A stretch of DNA of 64,000 nucleotides, from the NCBI GenBank assembly GCA_020629285.1, contig JAHDDP010000007.1, positions 62,001 through 126,000 of the forward strand, given 5' to 3'. Origin of the DNA: Maribacter sp. GTDB taxonomy: Bacteria > Bacteroidota > Bacteroidia > Flavobacteriales > Flavobacteriaceae. The first letter of the stretch is position 1; every line of letters starts with the position of its first letter. Position numbers and translations under genes: made by a program. Shown here piece after piece: positions 1 to 8,338 of this stretch. The notes beneath the pieces are model-generated. The model did no database searches and was not told the origin of the DNA. It saw nothing but the letters and a program-made list of their open reading frames with translations.

Positions 1-103
1 TTTTTGGAGCGGATACTCCTGTTGCAAAAGGTGATAGCTTACCATGATACTCTTGAGTATCTTCATTGAAAACTACATTATCTGGTTTCTTTTCTTTTTT
101 CAT
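1..103 (-). CDS. DUF2452-like protein, N-terminal fragment
   Basis: A minus-strand reading frame starts at the ATG complement at 101-103 and runs off the left edge, so only about 34 N-terminal residues are present. They begin MKKEKKPDNVVFNEDTQEYH and continue with a PFATGV segment. This charged opening, with a VFNE..T.EY motif, resembles the DUF2452 family common in Flavobacteriaceae, whose function is unknown. The family call rests on recall of similar N-termini, not on a full domain. The gene is divergent from the lipoprotein gene at 210, and the ~106-bp gap between them probably holds both promoters. Confidence 0.55.
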   Translation of the reverse strand, partial: MKKEKKPDNVVFNEDTQEYHGKLSPFATGVSAPK

Positions 104-209
104 AGCCCTACAAATTTAAATAAAAGCAAGCATTTATATCTTGCTAGATTATAAACGTATGGGTATCTTCCATTTTCACTTATAATTTTAATACCATTAT
201 TGAATTCAA

Positions 210-1721
210 ATGGATTTTAAGTTTTGCCTTTACTTCATTTTATTATGTTCGCTTTTTTCGTGTAATACTGAAAAGCCTTCTAGAGAAGTTGTTCTTTACA
301 ATAGCTATTGCGCTAGCTGTCATGTTGCTCCAGATATTCAATCATTACCTAAACATATTTGGCAAGATTATGTTTTACCAGAAATGGGAGCTAGAATGGG
401 TATTATTACACCAGAAAAACATCCCTACTACAAATTACCTTTTCATGAACAGATTGCTGTAATAAAAACAGGTGTATATCCTTCAAAACCATTGATACCT
501 ATAGAAAATTGGTACTTATTACAAAAGTATATTATTGAGCTTGGACCAGATAGTTTAAATAATGACAATGCCATTGTAGAAAGTACATCGCTATCTCAAT
601 TTAAAACCAAGCCCATTAGTCTTGATAGTATTGGAGGTAGCTTAATTACCTACATAAAAATAGAGGACGATTCAAAAAATATAATTACGGGTACTCGTAA
701 CGGACAGTTAAACGAGTTTAACCTCAATACAAAAACTTCTAAGTTATTAGGAGATTTTAATTCTGCCATAATTGATGCTAGAATACTTAACGATAGTATT
801 TATGTCACAAATATGGGAAAGATGGATCCTAATGAAATCCCAAGAGGGCAATCTGTAGTACGCCATGGTAATGCTACCGCTGTTTTGCAAGATTCATTAC
901 ATAGACCCGTACATACCATGTATTCTGATTTGAACAATGACGGAAATGAAGAAATTGTTATCAGCGAATTTGGAGATTTAAAAGGGAAACTGACTTTACT
1001 GAAAAAGGATAATTATGGTTTTTATAAAGAAAGAACGCTTTTAGATTTACCAGGTACATTAAGGGTAATACCTAAGGATATGAATAAGGATGGCAAAGAT
1101 GATTTAGTGGTCATGGTGTCGCAAGGTGATGAGGCTGTTTATATTTTATATCAAGAGGATAACTTAGAATTTACAGCCGAGAAGGTAATACGCTTTAGTC
1201 CGGTTTACGGTTCTAGCTGGTTTGAATTAGTAGATTATAATGGTGATGGATTTGATGATATCATTACCGTAAACGGCGATAATGCCGATAGATCATTTGT
1301 AAACAAACCATACCACGGTATGCGTATTCATATGAACGACGGTGAAAATAATTTTGAGGAAACCTATTTTCATCCTTTAAATGGCGCAACACGAGTAATA
1401 GCAAATGATTTTGATCAAGATGGTGATTTAGATTTGGCTCTCTTAGCTACTTTTCCTGACTATGAAAACCATCCTGAATATAATTTCGTGTATTTAGAGA
1501 ATATAAACACTGAGCAATACCAATTTAAGCAGCAGCACTTTAACGACATTAAAATGGGGAGGTGGTTCTTAATGGATGCTGCTGATATTGATGCGGATGG
1601 TGATGAAGATATCGTTTTAAGTTCACTTACTTTTTCTTTTACGCCTGTACCAGAATATTTAGAAAAAGCTTGGAAAGAAAGTAAGACCGATCTTTTAATT
1701 TTAGAAAATAAGCTACATTAG
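210..1721 (+). CDS. Lipoprotein with cytochrome c-type CxxCH motif and FG-GAP/VCBS repeats
   Basis: This 503-residue protein has a type II signal peptide with the lipobox cysteine at about residue 18. A single haem-binding motif CASCH follows at residues 34-38. From about residue 230 there are at least five acidic Ca2+-binding FG-GAP-type motifs (DLNNDGNEE, DMNKDGKDD, DYNGDGFDD, DFDQDGDLD, DIDADGDED), which indicate a beta-propeller. An outer-membrane-anchored or periplasmic redox or binding protein is the simplest reading, and the substrate is unknown. EMGARMG after the haem motif could offer a distal methionine. It begins a same-strand run with the 3D-domain gene 5 bp downstream. Confidence 0.8.
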   Translation: MDFKFCLYFILLCSLFSCNTEKPSREVVLYNSYCASCHVAPDIQSLPKHIWQDYVLPEMGARMGIITPEKHPYYKLPFHEQIAVIKTGVYPSKPLIPIENWYLLQKYIIELGPDSLNNDNAIVESTSLSQFKTKPISLDSIGGSLITYIKIEDDSKNIITGTRNGQLNEFNLNTKTSKLLGDFNSAIIDARILNDSIYVTNMGKMDPNEIPRGQSVVRHGNATAVLQDSLHRPVHTMYSDLNNDGNEEIVISEFGDLKGKLTLLKKDNYGFYKERTLLDLPGTLRVIPKDMNKDGKDDLVVMVSQGDEAVYILYQEDNLEFTAEKVIRFSPVYGSSWFELVDYNGDGFDDIITVNGDNADRSFVNKPYHGMRIHMNDGENNFEETYFHPLNGATRVIANDFDQDGDLDLALLATFPDYENHPEYNFVYLENINTEQYQFKQQHFNDIKMGRWFLMDAADIDADGDEDIVLSSLTFSFTPVPEYLEKAWKESKTDLLILENKLH

Positions 1722-1726
1722 TAGGT

Positions 1727-2152
1727 ATGATAAAAAAATCTTCCATTATAATAATCTTGATAATAGCTTTAAGCTGTTCAGAGAAACCTATGGATGATAA
1801 GTATAATTGGGTTCCTATTAATGTTACCGCAACTGCATATAATTCCCTGCCATATCAAACGTCTTATGAACACCCAGCTATTACTGCATGGGGAGATTCT
1901 ATTAAACCCGGTCAAAAATGGATTGCTGTTTCTAGAGATTTATTAAAGAAAGGATTAAGCTATAATACCATGGTGAAGATAGATACCTTTGAGGGTATAT
2001 TTTTGGTAAAAGATAAAATGCATTCTCGTTGGCGTAACCGTATTGATATTTATATGGGAGAAGATGTAAAGAAAGCCAAGGAATGGGGTAGACGTAAAAT
2101 TACTATGTCATACGCTGTTGCTAAGGATAGCTTAGAAATTATTGAAGAATGA
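1727..2152 (+). CDS. 3D (Asp-Asp-Asp) domain lipoprotein
   Basis: This is a 141-residue lipoprotein with its lipobox cysteine at residue 17 (IALSC). The body is a compact 3D domain, the double-psi barrel module shared with MltA-type lytic transglycosylases. It shows VTATAYN at residues 33-39 and the conserved aspartates in AWGD, VKDKM and NRIDIYM. Proteins of this fold usually act on peptidoglycan or remodel the wall. The gene overlaps the following amidase by the 4-bp ATGA, so the two are probably translationally coupled and act in the same envelope process. Substrate is inferred only from the family. Confidence 0.8.
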   Translation: MIKKSSIIIILIIALSCSEKPMDDKYNWVPINVTATAYNSLPYQTSYEHPAITAWGDSIKPGQKWIAVSRDLLKKGLSYNTMVKIDTFEGIFLVKDKMHSRWRNRIDIYMGEDVKKAKEWGRRKITMSYAVAKDSLEIIEE

Positions 2153-2811
2153 AACATCATATAATTTACCTTTTGTTCATTTGTATTTTAACTGCTTGTT
2201 CTTCTGCCAAAACTATTGTGGAGCATCCCATTACGTTTAATGAGGAGCGTAAAATATTGACGGTAGAATATCTACAAAATAGATATGGTTTGGAGCAAGA
2301 TTCTCCTGAAATTGAACCTAAAATGATTGTTTTGCATTGGACGGTCATTCCCACTTTCGAAAAATCATTTGAAGCCTTTGACCCGGTAACCTTACCTAAT
2401 TGGAGACCAGATATTAAAAATGTAAGCGGCTTAAATGTATCTTCTCAATTTATGGTAGATAGAGATGGTACTATATATCAGTTACTGCCAGATACTACCA
2501 TGGCGCGCCATGTCATTGGTCTAAACCATTGTGCTATAGGAGTAGAGAATGTTGGTGGTACCGAAGAGCTACCTTTGACAAAAGCACAGTTGAATTCTAA
2601 TATTTGGCTGGTAAAGTATTTGAAAGATAAGTACGATATCGATTATTTAATCGGACATTATGAATACACCCTTTTTGAAAATCACCCACTTTGGTTAGAA
2701 ATAGATGAAGGATATAGAACTGTGAAAACCGATCCGGGAACCGAGTTCATGGGCAAGGTCAGGAATGCGGTCAAGAAATTGAATTTTAAAGAGTTACCAA
2801 AAACAAAATAA
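2149..2811 (+). CDS. N-acetylmuramoyl-L-alanine amidase (Amidase_2), lipoprotein
   Basis: The 220-residue lipoprotein has its lipobox cysteine at residue 17 (LTACSS). It carries an AmpD-like Amidase_2 domain that cleaves the bond between N-acetylmuramic acid and L-alanine in peptidoglycan. Expected Zn2+ ligands are visible: H63 in VLHWTV, H170 in LIGHYE and D195 in KTDPG. E133 in GVENVGG matches the usual catalytic glutamate region. It starts inside the end of the 3D-domain gene (ATGA overlap) and is followed 22 bp later by an M14 peptidase. The trio suggests periplasmic or outer-membrane-tethered wall turnover. Confidence 0.9.
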   Translation: MKHHIIYLLFICILTACSSAKTIVEHPITFNEERKILTVEYLQNRYGLEQDSPEIEPKMIVLHWTVIPTFEKSFEAFDPVTLPNWRPDIKNVSGLNVSSQFMVDRDGTIYQLLPDTTMARHVIGLNHCAIGVENVGGTEELPLTKAQLNSNIWLVKYLKDKYDIDYLIGHYEYTLFENHPLWLEIDEGYRTVKTDPGTEFMGKVRNAVKKLNFKELPKTK

Positions 2812-2833
2812 CATTAAAATAGAAGAACTATAA

Positions 2834-4297
2834 ATGAAAAAATTATTACTCTCCATACTAAGCTTATGCACGTTTTCTGCATTTGGGCAATCAGATAATA
2901 TTACCAATCAGTTGTACGATACTTATGAGAATTACAAAGAAAGTACTATTGGTAAAAGGCGAATTAAAAGAAACGACATACAACCTCTTATAGATAAGTT
3001 TTCAGCCAATGCTAAATTTGAAGTAAGTAACGTAGGTAAATCTATTGGCGGTAAAGATTTAAGCTTGATCAGTATTGGTACCGGCGAAACCAATGTTTTT
3101 CTTTGGTCTCAAATGCATGGTGATGAACCAACGGCTACACAAGCTATTTTTGATATTCTTAATTTCTTTGATAGTGCTGATTTTAAAGCAGAGAAAGAGG
3201 CTATTCTTACCAATCTTACCGTTCATTTTTTACCAATGCTCAACCCTGATGGAGCCGAACTTTACCAACGTAGAAATTTGTTAGGGATAGATATTAATAG
3301 GGATGCGCTGCGTTTACAGTCCCCAGAATCTCAAACCTTGAAAAGAGTTAGAGATAGTCTTAATGCCGATTTCGGATTCAATCTTCATGATCAAAGCACA
3401 TATTATAATGCGGAACGCACAGAAAAACCAGCTACAATATCTTATCTAGCTCCTGCTTATAATTATGAAAAAGATATTAATGAAACTCGTGGTAATGCCA
3501 TGAAGATTATTGTTTTTATGAACGATATTCTTCAAAAATATGCTCCCGGGCAAGTAGGTAGATATAATGATGATTTTGAGCCAAGAGCTTTTGGAGATAA
3601 TATTCAAAAATGGGGGACGAGTACTATTCTAATTGAATCAGGCGGATTTCCAGAAGATGTTGAAAAGCAAGAAATAAGAAAGTTAAATTATACGTCTATT
3701 TTATCCGCCATTTATACTATTGCTAAAAAATCATATGAATCAATAAGTATTGAGGACTATGAAAAAATACCGGAGAACGATAGAAAACTGTTCGATTTGA
3801 AAATTGTTGGTGCAAAATACGAGCTAATGGGCAATACGTATACCATTGACCTGGGTATGAACCAAATAGAAGTAGATTACCCAGACCATAATTCTTATTG
3901 GTATAGTAGTAGAATTTTAGATCAAGGAGATCTTTCTACATATTACGGTTATGAAACTTTAGATGCCAGTGGTTATACCATTAGGCAGGCAAAGGTATAT
4001 CCAGAAACGCTTAATGATTTTAACGCTGTGGGGCGCTTAAACTTTAATGATCTATTGAAAAAAGGTTATGGTTATTTGCGTGTAACTAACTTTCCTTCTA
4101 AAAAAATCAATTCACCTTATCCTATGCATTTGATCGGAACAAAGTATGAAGTCCCTGATTTGAATTTAATGCCAGGAATCAATCCAACTTTCTTTTTGGA
4201 AAAAGACGGTGCGTTTGATTACGCCATTATAAACGGTTTTTTAGTAGACCTGAAAAAAAATGATATTCAGGTACCCAACGCCATGATATTTAGATAA
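2834..4297 (+). CDS. M14-family zinc carboxypeptidase, secreted
   Basis: This 487-residue protein starts with a Sec signal peptide ending near FGQS (residue 20). The M14 catalytic core is clear. The zinc motif HxxE is H95-G-D-E98, the third zinc ligand is H185 in NLHDQ, the substrate-binding stretch is LNPDGAE followed by DINRDA, and the general base is E268 in ILIESGG. The remaining ~200 residues form a C-terminal extension without an obvious domain. It probably trims peptides, possibly wall peptides given the amidase just upstream, although specificity cannot be read from the sequence. A strong bidirectional terminator follows. Confidence 0.88.
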   Translation: MKKLLLSILSLCTFSAFGQSDNITNQLYDTYENYKESTIGKRRIKRNDIQPLIDKFSANAKFEVSNVGKSIGGKDLSLISIGTGETNVFLWSQMHGDEPTATQAIFDILNFFDSADFKAEKEAILTNLTVHFLPMLNPDGAELYQRRNLLGIDINRDALRLQSPESQTLKRVRDSLNADFGFNLHDQSTYYNAERTEKPATISYLAPAYNYEKDINETRGNAMKIIVFMNDILQKYAPGQVGRYNDDFEPRAFGDNIQKWGTSTILIESGGFPEDVEKQEIRKLNYTSILSAIYTIAKKSYESISIEDYEKIPENDRKLFDLKIVGAKYELMGNTYTIDLGMNQIEVDYPDHNSYWYSSRILDQGDLSTYYGYETLDASGYTIRQAKVYPETLNDFNAVGRLNFNDLLKKGYGYLRVTNFPSKKINSPYPMHLIGTKYEVPDLNLMPGINPTFFLEKDGAFDYAIINGFLVDLKKNDIQVPNAMIFR

Positions 4298-4317
4298 TGG
4301 GTTTAAATTTATAATAT

Positions 4318-4347
4318 AAAAAAAGGCAAGCGATCGCTTGCCTTTTT
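4318..4347. terminator. Bidirectional terminator with perfect 18-bp palindrome
   Basis: GGCAAGCGATCGCTTGCC at 4325-4342 is a perfect self-complementary stem flanked by an A-run on the left and a T-run on the right. It sits between the convergent M14 peptidase and OmpA-like genes, so it can stop transcription from both sides. Its centre is the octamer GCGATCGC. Confidence 0.85.
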
Positions 4348-4369
4348 AATACGTATAGAATTATAATTC

Positions 4370-5200
4370 TTACATAGCATCCTCTGCATCTAAAAGCGCA
4401 AAGAACTTATCTAAGTTTGGTAAAATAATAATTTTTGTTCTTCTGTTCTTGGCCATGTTTTCTTTAGTATCATTTTCAACTAAAGGCAAGTAGCTACTTC
4501 TACCCGAAGCAATTAATTGAGAAGGATCTACACCGTATTCTTTCTGTAATTTACGTACTATAGATGTTGCACGTTTTACACTTAAATCCCAGTTATCCGT
4601 AACCATTGGTGTGTTTATGGTTCTAGAGTCTGTATGCCCTTCTACCATAACTTCCATACTTGGCTCAGACTTGATTACGTCAGCCAACTTCTGTAAAATC
4701 TTGTTTGCTTTGCTACTTACATTGTAACTAGCGGTGTTGAACAATAACTCATCAGAGATATTGATCATTACTACAGTCTTATCAATGTTTACATCTATAT
4801 CTTCACCTTCTTCAGAAATTGATTGTTTCAATTTGTAAGAAACTGCCAAGTTCATTGAATCTTGTAATGTTTGTGCTCCTGCTAATTTGGCCGGATCAAC
4901 ATTTTTCAATGTGTTTCTCATCTTAGCTTTTGTATTGTTACTCATAACGGCAACATCATCTACACTTGTGAACTGGCTATCGTTCATCTCTTTCAGTGAG
5001 TTGATTTTTGAATTGTACTCTTCAACACGAGCTTCGATCTTTGTCATTTGAGCTTGTAGCTCTTCTTTCTCAACTTGTGTCTTTTGTAAAGTACTTTGGG
5101 TTTGAGATAGGTTATCTTCTAAAGCAACATATTTCTTTTTAGAAACACAAGACGATAAAAGTGCTACCGATACTATAGTAACTAAGGATAATTTTTTCAT
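4370..5200 (-). CDS. OmpA-family peptidoglycan-binding lipoprotein
   Basis: The 276-residue lipoprotein begins at the ATG complement at 5198-5200. An upstream in-frame start would put 16 extra residues before the signal peptide and is unlikely. The lipobox is LLSSC, with cysteine 18. Residues ~25-80 form a heptad-rich coiled coil (ALEDNLSQTQSTLQKTQ). The C-terminal half is an OmpA-like domain with VEGHTDSR and the helix WDLSVKRAT, which supply the usual diaminopimelate-binding aspartate and arginine. It should tether the outer membrane to peptidoglycan. Transcription ends at the shared terminator at 4325-4342. Confidence 0.9.
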   Translation of the reverse strand: MKKLSLVTIVSVALLSSCVSKKKYVALEDNLSQTQSTLQKTQVEKEELQAQMTKIEARVEEYNSKINSLKEMNDSQFTSVDDVAVMSNNTKAKMRNTLKNVDPAKLAGAQTLQDSMNLAVSYKLKQSISEEGEDIDVNIDKTVVMINISDELLFNTASYNVSSKANKILQKLADVIKSEPSMEVMVEGHTDSRTINTPMVTDNWDLSVKRATSIVRKLQKEYGVDPSQLIASGRSSYLPLVENDTKENMAKNRRTKIIILPNLDKFFALLDAEDAM

Positions 5201-5352
5201 TTTGTTCTTTTTAATTAATATTAGTCTAATCGGTTTTATATACGGCACAAATCGATAAACGGATGTTTAAATGTTAATGCAAAAGAGCTTCGCCCTGCAA
5301 ATTACTAGTGCAACGAGATGATTATCAATACGTTGTTTATTTCATATTAGAG

Positions 5353-5385
5353 CAAAAAAAAGAAGCATTTTCATGCTTCTTCTTA
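5353..5385 (-). terminator. Terminator downstream of the VWA lipoprotein gene
   Basis: The arms AGAAGCAT (5361-5368) and ATGCTTCT (5373-5380) pair perfectly around a TTTC loop. On the minus strand the stem is followed by a run of T (the A-run at 5354-5361), as expected for the gene ending at 5405. Confidence 0.75.
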
Positions 5386-5404
5386 TATTCTGTGTGAGAA
5401 TTAC

Positions 5405-6496
5405 CTATTCACAACCTCCTGTAAATCCGTTTGCACTAAACTTGGTTTGTACTGCTCCTTGTCTAGAACCGGTATTGATTTCAATAGCTAAATTGTTTTC
5501 TCCGCTACCATCTCTTTTAGGGCTACAGTACTCAAATAGGTAAAAACTATTCGCTCTTTCAGAAACCTTTTCAGAGATGTCTCTGAACGTTGTTTCCAAT
5601 TCATCTTTATTGGTTGCAAAAACACTTGCTGTTTTACCTATTGCAGTTAAAACCTCAGTGTCTATTTCTGCTCCAAGACCTATACTAAAAAACGATATGT
5701 TAGCATTAGCTTCATTTACTTTCTTTAATGCTGCATCTTCCGTAAAACGAGAAGCTTGGTCTGTACCATCTGTAAATAACACGACTGAAGCCGCCCCGAT
5801 TTTACCACCTTCAGTAGATACTTTTACTAGATCAGACGCGATATCAGTAGATTTTATTACCGCACCATATAAATCTGTAGATGGGTCATTGCTAATGTCA
5901 TCTGTTATTCCGTCAACTGCTTCGGTAAGTTCTACTCTTGAAGATGTCAATTCGTTTAACAAGTGTAATTCATCTTCACCGTCAAACCAGTAAATAGCCA
6001 TTTTAACGGATTCATTCGCTGTTTCTGGCATAACCGCTTCAATGAAACTAGTAGAAGCCAATTTTAATTCTTCTAAGCTGCTGCTCAATACACTATTACT
6101 TAAATCCAGTACTAGCAATGTGTTATTTGAGAAAATTTGAGAGTTTGGTGATATACGTGCCGATGATTCTGATGTAGATATCGTATTAAAACAATCGTCA
6201 TTTCTACCTTGCTCATAAATTGTAAATTGATTTGCCGTTAAGCCAGGAACCGGATTGCCACCAGTATCGGATACTCTAAAAAAGACAGACACCTTACCAG
6301 GTAGTGTTGTGTATTGATCTTGTATAGATAGCACAAGTTCACCTTCTTCTAACCCTAAACAATCATCTACCTCGGTACCTTTTCCTAGTCCGTCTCCGGT
6401 ATTTAGGTTTAAACTAACATCATCATCTGCATTACCACAAGAAACAAATAGTGCTATCATAAACAACACACTAAAAGACTTCAAGAAATTTTTCAT
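5405..6496 (-). CDS. von Willebrand factor A domain lipoprotein
   Basis: This 363-residue protein has a lipobox at FVSCGN (cysteine 20). After a ~100-residue N-terminal region comes a VWA fold with the metal-ion-dependent adhesion site DLSNS in LLVLDLSNS. FTDGTDQ provides the later metal-binding aspartate. The C-terminus has two cysteines (FEYCSPKRDG and the final GGCE) that could pair. VWA domains mediate protein-protein binding through a divalent cation; the partner is unknown. It stands alone, with its own terminator on one side and a ~210-bp gap before the divergent XdhC operon. Confidence 0.85.
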   Translation of the reverse strand: MKNFLKSFSVLFMIALFVSCGNADDDVSLNLNTGDGLGKGTEVDDCLGLEEGELVLSIQDQYTTLPGKVSVFFRVSDTGGNPVPGLTANQFTIYEQGRNDDCFNTISTSESSARISPNSQIFSNNTLLVLDLSNSVLSSSLEELKLASTSFIEAVMPETANESVKMAIYWFDGEDELHLLNELTSSRVELTEAVDGITDDISNDPSTDLYGAVIKSTDIASDLVKVSTEGGKIGAASVVLFTDGTDQASRFTEDAALKKVNEANANISFFSIGLGAEIDTEVLTAIGKTASVFATNKDELETTFRDISEKVSERANSFYLFEYCSPKRDGSGENNLAIEINTGSRQGAVQTKFSANGFTGGCE

Positions 6497-6706
6497 ATTA
6501 ATTAATTATAGGTTCAACTAGCAGAACGGACAATGTTTATTTAAATTATGGGGAATGAAAAAATAAATGTTAAAGATTGTTAAAACGGAAGATATTTGGT
6601 AGTTGAGATTAGGTGAACACCTTTATTTCTTTGGCTTTAAGGCAAATAGACTTGAGTGATATATGCATTAATTTTAGTACTTTAGAAGGTGTAAAATCTA
6701 TGGTTA

Positions 6707-7714
6707 ATGACTCATGAATTCAAGAAAATAATTAAGGAGTACAGCATTGCTAAACTGGCAAATTTAAAGTGTGTGCTTGCAACGGTCGTAGATTTAGATG
6801 GTTCTTCTTATCGTAAACCTGGAGTTCGCATGCTTATTCGTGAAGATGATGTAATGATAGGTGCTGTTAGTGGTGGTTGTGTAGAGAAAGAAGTTTTGTT
6901 TCAAGCACAATCGGTATTTGAGAATGGAATTACAAAACTAATGACCTATGATGGTAGGTTTAGATTAGGTTGTGAAGGTTTACTTTATATCTTATTGGAA
7001 TCTTTTTCACCGGATGAGGCTCTTATTACGGAATTTAATTTCGTTATAGAAAATAGGAAATCGTTCAAACTTAACACATCTTATATAAATGAATATGGCG
7101 ATTTAGAAGGTTACGGTACATTTATAATTCTAAATTCAGTTACCTACACATTTAATTCTAGTACTAAGAAACAACAAAATAGTCTACACTTTTGCCAGAC
7201 ATTAGAACCTTGCCAACGCCTTTTATTGATAGGAGGTGAGCATGATGCGGTTCAACTAGCTCATTTTGGATTGGGTATGGGATGGGAAGTGTACGTAGCC
7301 GTAACACCAAAAGAGAATAAAACTATTGCTGATTTTCATGGTATTGATGGATTACTGGACTATGAACCAGAAGAATTTCCTGCTGAAACCATAGATAAGA
7401 ATACCGCTGTTCTTTTAATGACACATAGTTATGTAAAAGACTTGAAGTATTTAATGAGATTAAAAAATAGCAAACCCACGTATTTAGGAATTTTAGGGCC
7501 AATCAAAAGAAGAGAGAAATTACTATCTGAATTATTGGAACATGATATGGATATTGATTTAGACTTTATTGAAAATATTCATGGTCCTGCAGGGTTGAAT
7601 ATTGGAGCCGAAACGCCGCAAGAAATTGCAATATCTATTCTTGCAGAAATATTAACCGTAATTAGAAAAAAACAACCCATAATGTTGAAAGACAAATTGA
7701 AATCTGTTCATTGA
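6707..7714 (+). CDS. xdhC: XdhC/CoxI-family molybdenum-hydroxylase maturation factor
   Basis: The 335-residue protein has both XdhC family modules. The N-terminal domain shows DLDGSSYRKPG and the SGGCVE cysteine motif, and the C-terminal Rossmann-type domain shows LLLIGGEHDA and YLGILGPIKRR. XdhC proteins bind molybdenum cofactor, promote its sulfuration and deliver it to xanthine dehydrogenase or CO dehydrogenase-type enzymes. The stop overlaps the TTG start of the next gene, a MobA-like nucleotidyltransferase, which is a typical pairing. No molybdenum hydroxylase subunits lie nearby, so the client must be encoded elsewhere or be unusual. Confidence 0.9.
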   Translation: MTHEFKKIIKEYSIAKLANLKCVLATVVDLDGSSYRKPGVRMLIREDDVMIGAVSGGCVEKEVLFQAQSVFENGITKLMTYDGRFRLGCEGLLYILLESFSPDEALITEFNFVIENRKSFKLNTSYINEYGDLEGYGTFIILNSVTYTFNSSTKKQQNSLHFCQTLEPCQRLLLIGGEHDAVQLAHFGLGMGWEVYVAVTPKENKTIADFHGIDGLLDYEPEEFPAETIDKNTAVLLMTHSYVKDLKYLMRLKNSKPTYLGILGPIKRREKLLSELLEHDMDIDLDFIENIHGPAGLNIGAETPQEIAISILAEILTVIRKKQPIMLKDKLKSVH

Positions 7715-8337
7715 AGAAAGTTGTACATATAGCAGTTCTTATTATGGCAGCTGGTGCTTCTAGAAGAATGGACGGCATCAAGCAGTTAATGCCATGGAAA
7801 GATTCTAATTTCTTAATGGAAACCATTAAAACTGTTCAACAGACCAATGCAACATCAATTCATGTCGTACTAGGTTCAAACGCTGAATTTATTAGTGCTG
7901 AGTGTAGTTTGAAAGAAAAAAATATTGAAATAATCGTAAATTCTAATTGGGAAAATGGGTTGGGCGAAAGTATTGCCCATGGGGTTAAAGTGTTACTTAA
8001 GCAAACACCTGGCTTGGACGGGATCTTAATTTGCCTTGCAGACCAGCCATTATTGAGTTCTGTATACTTAGATTCATTAATTGAAGAGTTTATAAAACAT
8101 CCAACTAAAATCATTGCAACAAACTATCATAAAAAAGTGGGTGTACCGGCATTGTTTCCTAATTTGCTGTTCGAAAAATTAACTACTTTAAAAGGAGATT
8201 TCGGTGCTAAAGAAATTCTAAACAATAAAAGCAATGTAATTATCTCAATGGATGCAGCAGATCAAATTATTGATGTGGACACATACCTAGAATACCAAAA
8301 TCTATTAAAGCGAACCAATAACTCACTTAACACCTAA
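7711..8337 (+). CDS. MobA/MocA-like molybdenum-cofactor nucleotidyltransferase, TTG start
   Basis: This 208-residue NTP-transferase-fold protein has the nucleotide-binding signature LIMAAGASRRM followed by KQL, and LADQPLL in the middle. These match the MobA-like family that attaches CMP or GMP to molybdenum cofactor. I chose TTG at 7711 because the next ATG (7744) would delete the first beta strand before the AAGASRRM loop. The TTG overlaps the xdhC stop (TTGA), which fits translational coupling. It probably works with XdhC to produce or insert the dinucleotide cofactor. The amidohydrolase follows after 1 bp. Confidence 0.85.
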   Translation: MKKVVHIAVLIMAAGASRRMDGIKQLMPWKDSNFLMETIKTVQQTNATSIHVVLGSNAEFISAECSLKEKNIEIIVNSNWENGLGESIAHGVKVLLKQTPGLDGILICLADQPLLSSVYLDSLIEEFIKHPTKIIATNYHKKVGVPALFPNLLFEKLTTLKGDFGAKEILNNKSNVIISMDAADQIIDVDTYLEYQNLLKRTNNSLNT

Positions 8338-8338
8338 T

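Noticed and set aside
7744-7746. ATG as alternative start of the nucleotidyltransferase
   Set aside because: It would remove the first beta strand before the AAGASRRM nucleotide loop, while TTG at 7711 overlaps the upstream stop neatly.
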